A stretch of 64,000 bases of DNA. Source: Alteromonas naphthalenivorans (lineage in GTDB: Bacteria; Pseudomonadota; Gammaproteobacteria; Enterobacterales; Alteromonadaceae). The stretch is from the NCBI RefSeq assembly GCF_000213655.1, contig NC_015554.1, forward strand, positions 3,906,001-3,970,000. The letters are read 5' to 3'. A model generated the notes under the pieces. The model saw only the letters and a program-made list of their open reading frames with translations. It made no database searches and was not told the origin of the DNA. Shown piece by piece: positions 58,421-64,000 of the stretch. Each line of letters starts with the position of its first letter. The stretch's first letter is position 1. The translations under genes and the position numbers were made by a program.

Positions 58421-59375
58421 ACGTCCATTGCCTTATTCGCAGACCAATTCTACCTTTCGGACTGCTGGTGGGTATTGTCCCACAGCACGAACAGGTCTGG
58501 GTTGAGTATGCTTCATTGATTTCTTCAAAATGGATACCTGCGTGAGCGCATTTGTATTCCAGTACCGTTTTGATTGAGCCCCAGCTAGCGTCAAGCACTG
58601 ACTTGGCCAGTTTGGTTTTGACCATAGCTTGAGAACTCACATTGCCAACGAAGATTGCACTGCTGGTATTCACCAGCTTGCGCGTGAATTTATGTATGTT
58701 GTCTTTGCGACGATTTGCAATCTTAGCGTGGATTGCTTTAACACGTTGCTTTTTACGAGCACGTTGGGCAATACCTAATTGCTGTTGCAGTTTTCGGTAT
58801 TCACCATTAGTAAGCTGTTCACCGTTTGATGCTGTCGCTGAATCTTTACAGCCTAAATCGATACCCAATAGCGATGTACCCTTTGATGGCTCAGCTTTAA
58901 TAGAAACCACAACGTTAAAGTACCAACGACCACGGGCATCTTCAGAAAATGATGCAGTACGAAATGTATACTTTGATAACCCATAGCTATCCCACACGGA
59001 ATAGTGTTTCCCGTTGAAATATATCTGTCCGTTTTTCCACTTAGCAGCACCAGTGTTAACTGGTATCCAGCCTAGAGAACGACGAACACCTCTTGATTTG
59101 CGCCAGTTCAATTGACGCTTTTTGAATTGCTTTCGTCGGGTAACGTATTCTTTCGAAACACACTGAACGGTTTGGCTATGCAAACCTAGTTCTTTTGCTG
59201 CGCCGTTTGTGTATTTTTGGATGTCATAGGCTGACAGGAAAACGCCGCGCTCCCTGATACTTCTTGAACTCAGATCGTTGATATAATTCCATACAAAATT
59301 AACCTGTCGTGCTTGTTGCTTAAGCTCGCTGCAATGTTTATCTCTGACACGGAGTTTCAGGGTTTTAGTATGCAT
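58320..59375 (-). CDS. tnpB: TnpB RNA-guided nuclease-like protein
   Basis: The 351-residue protein matches the OrfB/TnpB family. The first RuvC Asp is D173 in LLGIDLGCKDSA, and the third is D329 in NHRDINAARN. A four-cysteine zinc knuckle is formed by CSCCG (295-298) and CSDCG (319-322). The second motif, usually a Glu, reads IFVGNVSSQ with Gly244. A Glu at 288 in EEINEAYSTQTC could substitute, as in TnpB groups with a rearranged catalytic site. The ATG at 59375 is only 3 bases from a LexA box and has no Shine-Dalgarno, so the message may be leaderless. Confidence 0.9.
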   Translation of the reverse strand: MHTKTLKLRVRDKHCSELKQQARQVNFVWNYINDLSSRSIRERGVFLSAYDIQKYTNGAAKELGLHSQTVQCVSKEYVTRRKQFKKRQLNWRKSRGVRRSLGWIPVNTGAAKWKNGQIYFNGKHYSVWDSYGLSKYTFRTASFSEDARGRWYFNVVVSIKAEPSKGTSLLGIDLGCKDSATASNGEQLTNGEYRKLQQQLGIAQRARKKQRVKAIHAKIANRRKDNIHKFTRKLVNTSSAIFVGNVSSQAMVKTKLAKSVLDASWGSIKTVLEYKCAHAGIHFEEINEAYSTQTCSCCGTIPTSSPKGRIGLRIRQWTCSDCGTQNHRDINAARNIAAAGHRRLEGGIPVL

Positions 59376-59378
59376 ACA

Positions 59379-59394
59379 CTGTTATTATATACAG
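59379..59394. promoter_or_regulatory. LexA-type (SOS) box over the tnpB promoter
   Basis: On the minus strand CTGTATATAATAACAG has the CTGT-N8-ACAG frame and an AT-rich core close to the E. coli consensus. It contains a TATAAT hexamer (59389-59384) that would serve as the -10, 8 bases before the ATG. Because this -10 itself creates much of the match, control by LexA is less sure than for uvrD. Confidence 0.6.
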
Positions 59395-59593
59395 TTATTA
59401 CTATTTAGCTACAAAATAGAAAAATTTACTGATCATTATCGGCTTACGCCGATGCGCTCATATCCCTGCACTAAAGTACAGGGCTTTCCGCGCTATATAG
59501 GTAAATCAGAACTATCGCACATCGTTTAATGCGATGCTGTCATCGAGGGGCTGGCAACCAGCCCTAAGTCTCCCACGGACGTAGTATCAACCT

Positions 59594-59631
59594 GCCCAAA
59601 CCATAGTCGCATTGCGTCGAGTCGGTATGAT
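59594..59631 (+). promoter_or_regulatory. Island promoter module, copy 3
   Basis: GCCCAAACCATAGTCGCATT is followed by 12 bases and the -10 TATGAT (59626-59631). It precedes the acidic-protein gene at 59667. Its leader (TTTAACCATATCAATGAGTT) is nearly the same as that of copy 4. Confidence 0.8.
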
Positions 59632-59666
59632 TTAACCATATCAATGAGTTACACGAGGTAAGCGTT

Positions 59667-60194
59667 ATGGGTATGTTTTCTTACATGGACAAGATCACTG
59701 GAGAGCAAATCTGCGGTGGCGACAATGTTCGTCTATATCGCCTTGTCAAAGGGAAAGTTGTTGAGGAAATGCGTGGCACATACAACAACTATGGGGCAGT
59801 AGATGTAGAAGACCAAACCTACCACGCCGTGCTCAAGGACGGAGAAATGAAATCGGTCACAGACGAGATGCGAAATGCTGTCAGTTTCTCTGGAGACATC
59901 TGGATAAGCGAAGAATGGGATGGCATCGTAGATGAGCATTTTTCTGACGACGAGACATCAGGCATTTGCGCGATACTGGAATCAAACTATTACAATGGAT
60001 TTGCCCCTACTGAACGCTCACTGGATGATCCAGACCAAGGCTGGCGTCAGGAAGACGAGGAAGATGACTGGGAAGATGACTGGGAAGATGAGGATGAGGA
60101 GGACGAAGCAGACGATTGGGAAGATGATGAGGAGGATGATGAGGAGGATGAAGACGCACTCGAAATCGACAACGCAGCATATGGCGAATATTAA
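59667..60194 (+). CDS. Very acidic protein, possible DNA mimic
   Basis: The 175-residue protein starts at an ATG with GAGGTAA upstream. Residues 1-125 form an alpha/beta domain (MGMFSYMDKITGEQICGGDN, EMRGTYNNYGAVDVEDQTYH). The last 50 residues contain 34 Asp/Glu, with tryptophans spaced through them (DDWEDDWEDEDEEDEADDWE). Such tails can mimic DNA and bind nucleic-acid proteins, as in phage and plasmid anti-restriction proteins, but no known family is recognised. It is preceded by promoter copy 3. Confidence 0.7.
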   Translation: MGMFSYMDKITGEQICGGDNVRLYRLVKGKVVEEMRGTYNNYGAVDVEDQTYHAVLKDGEMKSVTDEMRNAVSFSGDIWISEEWDGIVDEHFSDDETSGICAILESNYYNGFAPTERSLDDPDQGWRQEDEEDDWEDDWEDEDEEDEADDWEDDEEDDEEDEDALEIDNAAYGEY

Positions 60195-60312
60195 TCTCTA
60201 TTAGTGCGAATTGGGTTTTCATCAAACCGACCAGAGGGTTTTGAATTTAAAGCCCTCTCCCTTCCTTCCGCCGCAATACGATAACACGTCCCTCATAGAC
60301 AAAAACCCACCT

Positions 60313-60350
60313 GCCCAAATCATGGCGGCATTGCTTTGAGACGATATTAT
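60313..60350 (+). promoter_or_regulatory. Island promoter module, copy 4
   Basis: GCCCAAATCATGGCGGCATT is followed by 12 bases and the -10 TATTAT (60345-60350). It precedes a three-gene run starting at 60386. Confidence 0.8.
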
Positions 60351-60385
60351 TTAACCACATCAATAATTTACAAAGGGTAAACGCT

Positions 60386-60637
60386 ATGGGGTTTTATGTT
60401 ATCGCCACAACAACTGGAGATATTGATACAGCAACAGACGATGAACAAGTTGCTTTCCAAGAGACATCTCAAGGTTGGATAGGCTCGTATCGCGGTGAGC
60501 GATTAGGCTCTGTTTTCTTAGACATGAGCGAAGCCGCAATCAATATTATGGCGAAATTCAAAGCAAAATATCCTAATACGAAGTTCATACCAACGGAAGA
60601 TGGGGAGATGTTTGGACTGAACGAATCAAGGATATAG
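60386..60637 (+). CDS. Unrecognised 83-residue protein
   Basis: ATG with AAAGGGTAAA upstream. The N-terminus (MGFYVIATTTGDIDTATDDE) resembles the start of the acidic protein upstream in gene layout but not clearly in sequence. The chain is mixed alpha/beta, ending GEMFGLNESRI. It is the first gene of a run with the 100- and 52-residue genes. Confidence 0.65.
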   Translation: MGFYVIATTTGDIDTATDDEQVAFQETSQGWIGSYRGERLGSVFLDMSEAAINIMAKFKAKYPNTKFIPTEDGEMFGLNESRI

Positions 60638-60648
60638 GAGCCGTTTCG

Positions 60649-60951
60649 ATGAGCACTATTACACGACAAGACATCACTGTCATGTGGCAGGAAGCGTTCA
60701 ACACCTGCCAATGCGAAAAGCGTTCAGCGGATAAGGTTGTCGCTCAACTACCCACATCATTGAAAGCAAAGGCTTCGGCGGCGTTATCTGAGGTCACTTT
60801 TAATCGCCGTCGCTACGGGACAGGACAATTCTATTGCTTCCCGAACCACCCGCTATTCAATCGGGATACGCTCGACCCTTGGCCTGCCGTCCAATATCCA
60901 AAAGCTGTTCTCTTGGTTGAGTTGGCAAGACGTTTGGCGGCGCAGCTATGA
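60649..60951 (+). CDS. Unrecognised 100-residue protein
   Basis: ATG 11 bases after the previous stop. A helical N-terminal part (TVMWQEAFNTCQCEKRSADK) is followed by a basic segment (VTFNRRRYGTGQFYCFPNHP). Three cysteines and a His are present, and a metal site is possible. Its stop overlaps the next ATG (ATGA). Confidence 0.65.
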   Translation: MSTITRQDITVMWQEAFNTCQCEKRSADKVVAQLPTSLKAKASAALSEVTFNRRRYGTGQFYCFPNHPLFNRDTLDPWPAVQYPKAVLLVELARRLAAQL

Positions 60952-61106
60952 CAGATAGCTACGATTGCATCAAATGCGCTCCAGAGCGCGATGAGCGGTT
61001 TTATGCGGTCAAGGACTTGCTAAGCAACCTGTACTATCATTTTTCGTCTGAGGAGGCCGCTCGTGCGTTCTGCTACGAAATTGAACGGCCAAGCTATGTC
61101 GGGTAA
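60948..61106 (+). CDS. Unrecognised 52-residue protein
   Basis: It begins in the ATGA overlap with the 100-residue gene, so translational coupling supports it. The protein reads MTDSYDCIKCAPERDERFYA and ends CYEIERPSYVG, with a CxxC pair near the N-terminus. It is too short for many gene callers. Confidence 0.6.
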   Translation: MTDSYDCIKCAPERDERFYAVKDLLSNLYYHFSSEEAARAFCYEIERPSYVG

Positions 61107-61153
61107 GGACCGAAAAACCCAATCGTACTGCATGATGCAAACTCACCAATCAT

Positions 61154-61176
61154 GTGATATAATGCGTTCATATCAC
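61154..61176. promoter_or_regulatory. Operator-like inverted repeat of the Xre-RES promoter
   Basis: The perfect arms GTGATAT (61154-61160) and ATATCAC (61170-61176) flank 9 bases, and the left arm overlaps a TATAAT -10 at 61158-61163. This is the expected position for autorepression by the antitoxin. Confidence 0.65.
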
Positions 61177-61192
61177 TTGAGGTAGTTTTGTT

Positions 61193-61630
61193 ATGTTGGA
61201 ATTTATCCCACAGAAAACCACTAACCCGTCAGTCTGGGAGCGTGTCGGTATCCCTGAGCGGGGTTCCCGTCTGCACGATGCTATCCATCGTGGACTTCCT
61301 TTTGATGTCTATCATCGCATTGCGAAGGTGTCTCTGATGGACAAGGCTGAGATTGCTCACATCCTTCATCTCGCTCCGGCCACCTTGAGCCGTCGTGCCA
61401 AAGAAAAGCGCTTCAAAGTTGAAGAGGGCGACAAGTTCTTTCGTTTGGCTGAGCTTATCAGCGCCGCCACAGAGTTGTTTGAGGGTGATGAAGCCAAAGC
61501 TATCGCATGGCTTAAGAAGCCTGCAAAAGGACTAGGGAATAAACGCCCTATCGATATGGCAGCCACCAGCGCCGAAGCCAAGGCAGTACTTGATCTGATT
61601 GGTCAACTCGAACACGGCGTATTTGCTTGA
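61193..61630 (+). CDS. Xre/MbcA/ParS-type antitoxin (DUF2384)
   Basis: The 145-residue protein has an Xre-like helix-turn-helix (KAEIAHILHLAPATLSRRAKE) and a C-terminal DUF2384 segment (LFEGDEAKAIAWLKKPAKGL, LIGQLEHGVFA). In the Xre-RES family this C-terminal part covers the toxin's NAD-binding pocket. It precedes and overlaps the toxin gene, with an operator-like palindrome upstream. Confidence 0.9.
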   Translation: MLEFIPQKTTNPSVWERVGIPERGSRLHDAIHRGLPFDVYHRIAKVSLMDKAEIAHILHLAPATLSRRAKEKRFKVEEGDKFFRLAELISAATELFEGDEAKAIAWLKKPAKGLGNKRPIDMAATSAEAKAVLDLIGQLEHGVFA

Positions 61631-62091
61631 GCCAACTCCACCTTTATCGCATCGTGAAAAAGAAATGGGCGCACACCGCATTTGACGGTGAAGGCGCCCT
61701 GCGTCACGGTGGTCGATGGAATAGCGCCGGGCGAGCTTGCATCTATACCGCATCCAGCGAATCATTAGCGGTCCTTGAGGTGTTGGTGCATCTGGAAGAT
61801 GACGACTGTCTAGAACACTACCGCTTATTCAGGTTAAGCGTTGACGAATCTAAGGTACTAAACTTGAGCACTCTACCTGACAACTGGCGCGAATATCCGG
61901 CTCCCAAAGAAACCTCAAACATTGGCGATCAATGGCTTGCTTCTCAGGCAAGCTGCGTCCTTCGCGTACCGAGCTGCATTGTCCCTCGCGAACACAATTT
62001 CCTTATAAACCCATCACACCCGGACATCGACGAACTGCTCTCCAACGTCGAAGAGCTTCCTGTGAATTTCGATCCGCGCCTCATGGAATAA
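61627..62091 (+). CDS. RES-domain toxin (NAD-degrading)
   Basis: The 154-residue protein starts at a TTG in a TTGA overlap with the antitoxin stop, so translation is coupled and kept low. RES-domain residues are visible: Arg in LYRIVKKKW, the GGRWNSAGRACIYTASSES segment and a conserved Glu in LAVLEVLVHL. Known RES toxins destroy NAD+ and halt growth. The pair probably serves as a stability module for the island. Confidence 0.9.
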   Translation: MSQLHLYRIVKKKWAHTAFDGEGALRHGGRWNSAGRACIYTASSESLAVLEVLVHLEDDDCLEHYRLFRLSVDESKVLNLSTLPDNWREYPAPKETSNIGDQWLASQASCVLRVPSCIVPREHNFLINPSHPDIDELLSNVEELPVNFDPRLME

Positions 62092-62244
62092 GTCCACTGT
62101 TCCGGGTAGCGCCATTTATTATTGAAGTTGTAGGTAAGCTACGTACACGCAAGGTAATTCACGTCAGTCGCGGACAATAACACTCAGTCACTTACGGACA
62201 CAGCCTATCTCGCCTAACAATGCTACGCTCCTTACGGTTGCTTT

Positions 62245-62282
62245 GCCCAAACCATAGTCACAATAACAGCTTTCGCTATGAT
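62245..62282 (+). promoter_or_regulatory. Island promoter module, copy 5
   Basis: GCCCAAACCATAGTCACAAT is followed by 12 bases and the -10 TATGAT (62277-62282). Like copy 2 it has TTACGGTTGC just upstream. It precedes the 62-residue gene at 62319. Confidence 0.78.
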
Positions 62283-62318
62283 AGTTACATAGTGAAGTTC
62301 TCAGCAAGGAAATCATCG

Positions 62319-62507
62319 ATGACGAAAACACACATCATTGTGAAAGCGCCATTAAATACCGCGTTCCCGGACAAGCCCACCTTCGAGGGTACGATGACGG
62401 AGGCCGATGCACACAAGCGATGCAGGGAGCTCAACAGGCAATTGCGTCAGGACGCAGAGTTTTCTTATAACTCAAGTTTCGGGGTTCAAAAACAGCAGAA
62501 ATTATAG
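62319..62507 (+). CDS. Unrecognised 62-residue protein
   Basis: It starts at the ATG at 62319, with AAGGAAAT 6-8 bases upstream and just downstream of promoter copy 5; longer in-frame starts would precede the promoter. The chain reads MTKTHIIVKAPLNTAFPDKP, then a charged helix (EADAHKRCRELNRQLRQDAE). No family recognised. Confidence 0.6.
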   Translation: MTKTHIIVKAPLNTAFPDKPTFEGTMTEADAHKRCRELNRQLRQDAEFSYNSSFGVQKQQKL

Positions 62508-62536
62508 CTTAAGTTACTGAATAGTATAAATAAAAA

Positions 62537-62595
62537 TAGCCTTTTCGTGGTATAATGTTAGTTGTCTAGACATAACAAATACAACTCAAAGGCTA
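62537..62595. repeat. Inverted repeat flanking the IS4 transposase promoter
   Basis: TAGCCTTT (62537-62544) and AAAGGCTA (62588-62595) are perfect inverse copies flanking a TATAAT at 62551. Read-through RNA would fold this and mask the transposase start, a common insertion-sequence device. Confidence 0.6.
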
Positions 62596-62598
62596 CAC

Positions 62599-64000
62599 AT
62601 GAATTCTGACACAAGCTCTTCTGTTTTGCCATCACTCACCGCTGAGTATTTAAGCCGCCACGATGTTCAAGTGGATAATCTGTTTAGCAAAGCATGGCAG
62701 CGCATCGGTTTAATCGACTGCTGAAACAAGCGCGGTTTTCAAAGCGTTCAGGATCACCCGTCAGTGATGTAGTGTACCTTTTACTGCTTTGGGTCTGGCT
62801 CAAAGCAGACTCAATTGCGATGTTTTCAAGGGAGTCGTTACAAAGCTTCTCGATCACTAAGAGGGATGCCCTTTATGATCTTCTTAATCGGGAGGATCTG
62901 GATTGGCGCAAGTTGCACCTTCAAACAGCGAAGACCGTCATCAGTATGACTGACCACAGCACCATACGCGCCTATGTTGTTGATGATTCAGTTAAAACAC
63001 GGCGCGGTAAAACCATGCCAGGCATCTCCAGCCACTTTGATCACCTCAACGGTCGTTGTGTGATGGGGCAGCAAATCCTGACCCTAGGACTGGCGACTGA
63101 AAAGCAATTTATCCCTTTAGATAGCGAACTCTATATCAGTCGAGTTAAATCACAACCTCTGACCAAAGCCTTTGCCGATGGTCGCAGTATCGCCGCAAAA
63201 CGTTATCGTGATGCGCAGTCAATGACTAAACCGGAGATGGTCCATGGCATGATTAAGCGAGCCGATCGGTCCGGCATTCATGCACAGTATTTTTTAGCCG
63301 ATTCATGGTTTGCCAGTAAGTCCATGCTGGCCTTTATGGAAGCGCAATCGTTAGTCTCCATTGTCCGTATGAAGAAAAATAAAATGAGTTACCGCGTGGC
63401 CGGTAGTGACAAGGTTCTCTCAACAGCGGCTGAGCTATACCAACATCACATCAAAGGCCAATGGCAGAAGGTTAAGGGCAGGCCATACCAGTCTAAGGCG
63501 ATCACCGTTGAGTTAAACTTAGCACAAACCCTCGATGCACCTGATCACTGGATCAAGGTCAAGCTGCTGTTTGTACGTGGCGTTAACGAAGAAAAACAGC
63601 GTGCTGGAAAGCATGATTGGGCCTTGTTTTTATCCACCGACACTCACCTCAGTGATGAGAGAATACTCGAAATCTATGCATTACGCTGGGGAATCGAAGT
63701 GTACTTTAAGGAAGCGAAACAAAAGCTTGGGTTCCTTAAAGAGCAGAGTACACATTACAGTGCTTATATCGCCTCCATCCATTTAACGGCTCTGCGATTC
63801 TGCTTGCTGCTATTGACTCAACACGAGGAAGGTGCCGCTCGACTGAGTTATAGTCGTAACGACATGATCAACAGTCTGTGCACCTTAGATTTTGCCAGCC
63901 GACTCTGGGTTATCTTTAGAGCGCTGATATCGGGAGCGCTTGATGAGCTCAGCAAGCTATATGGAGTCAGCGTCGCCCAAGAGATCATGAACCAAATAGA
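62599..64000 (+). pseudogene. IS4-family transposase, frameshifted near the 5' end, runs off window
   Basis: The frame from ATG 62599 (MNSDTSSSVLPSLTAEYLSR) stops at a TGA near 62722, and the homologous reading continues in another frame (NRLLKQARFSKRSGSPV) from about 62712. One A missing from TTTAA at 62709-62713 would explain it. The second frame is open to the window end and has its own ATG at 62694. IS4 hallmarks are present: first Asp in VVDDSVK, second in FLADSWF, and Glu in YALRWGIEVYFKEAK, the Y-R-E-K signature. Activity is possible from the internal start or by frameshifting. Confidence 0.75.

Larger units (their letters stand above)
58303..59500 (-). mobile_element. IS200/IS605-type element carrying tnpB only (IS1341 group)
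   Basis: On the minus strand the left end has an imperfect hairpin CCCTGTACTTTAGTGCAGGG (59464-59483) and the right end has CCCGGTTCTTTAGAGCCGGG (58313-58332), followed by GAGGATGTCAA. These subterminal hairpins are typical of the family. No tnpA is present. The base pairs next to the left end read TTAC on the minus strand (59501-59504), a plausible target motif. Exact ends are estimates. Confidence 0.8.
53559..64000. mobile_element. Accessory island, probably conjugative-element or plasmid derived; continues past window
   Basis: The left edge is placed where the GST gene is cut. The region carries an orphan pilin, plasmid-type SSB, toxin-antitoxin pair, two insertion sequences, many unrecognised small genes and a promoter module repeated five times. 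No integrase, relaxase or attachment site is visible, so the mode of entry is open. The right end lies outside the window. Confidence 0.6.
62530..64000 (+). mobile_element. IS4-family insertion sequence, left part
   Basis: The boundary at about 62530 is an estimate from where the transposase upstream region begins; the terminal repeat cannot be confirmed because the right end lies outside the window. Confidence 0.65.

Noticed and set aside
59932..60204. Basic 90-residue frame overlapping the acidic gene
   Set aside because: It is a shadow of the GA-rich acidic coding sequence; the reading with promoter and ribosome binding site is the acidic one.
60234..60257. GAGGGTTTT/AAAGCCCTC hairpin after the acidic-protein gene
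   Set aside because: It has a stem with one G-T pair but no T-tract, so a terminator call is too weak.

Overview
The window looks like an Alteromonadaceae chromosome, most likely Alteromonas. The evidence is protein character plus conserved gammaproteobacterial gene order: lptM-lysA-dapF-DUF484-xerC-yigB, uvrD, and rarD-yigI-like-recQ. About 53.2 kb is chromosomal core. The last 10.4 kb is accessory DNA that truncates a glutathione S-transferase gene and runs off the right edge. I saw no rRNA, tRNA or CRISPR array.

Layout of the core. 0-6 kb holds a cut-off TPR protein, a secreted PAF-acetylhydrolase-like hydrolase, an MFS transporter, a DapA-family aldolase and a frameshifted EAL-HDOD signalling gene. 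6.2-10.2 kb is a hybrid histidine kinase with an overlapping response-regulator gene. 10.3-13.8 kb is a DUF3857/transglutaminase protein with a TPR lipoprotein. 14-21.5 kb is ssb followed by a galactose utilisation cluster (SGLT transporter, galK, galT, galM and a LacI-family regulator with a visible operator). 21.9-31.9 kb carries a hydrolase that has lost its nucleophile, a HAD phosphatase, yajR, uvrA, yegD, a thioesterase, a 2OG oxygenase, a DUF3299 protein and ppa. 32-36.8 kb has fbp, mpl, ubiX, an S1/P1 nuclease and rraA. At 37.1-38.8 kb a PAP2 phosphatase and a glycosyltransferase sit behind a tandem Pho box. 38.8-53.1 kb is the lptM-to-yigB operon, cysE, LexA-controlled uvrD, a diguanylate cyclase, rarD, mgtE, a thioesterase and recQ.

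The accessory region (about 53.56 kb onward) encodes a VirB2/TraA-like pilin with a cysteine-rich tail, a secreted protein, a phospholipase D-like protein, a plasmid-type SSB without the usual acidic tip, several unrecognised small proteins, a very acidic protein, an Xre-RES toxin-antitoxin pair, a TnpB insertion sequence and the 5' part of an IS4-family element. This looks like a fragment of a conjugative plasmid or integrative conjugative element.

The most striking structure is a 38-bp promoter-like module found five times in this region. It reads GCCCAA followed by a TAGTCGCATT-like block, then exactly 12 bases, then a -10 hexamer. Each copy lies just upstream of a different gene or operon, so the cargo genes look like one regulon. 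Separately, two transcription units here (a two-gene small-protein operon and tnpB) carry perfect CTGT-N8-ACAG LexA boxes, which suggests SOS control. In the core, the tandem Pho box before PAP2-glycosyltransferase and a GATC/DnaA-box cluster after galR are the best regulatory leads.
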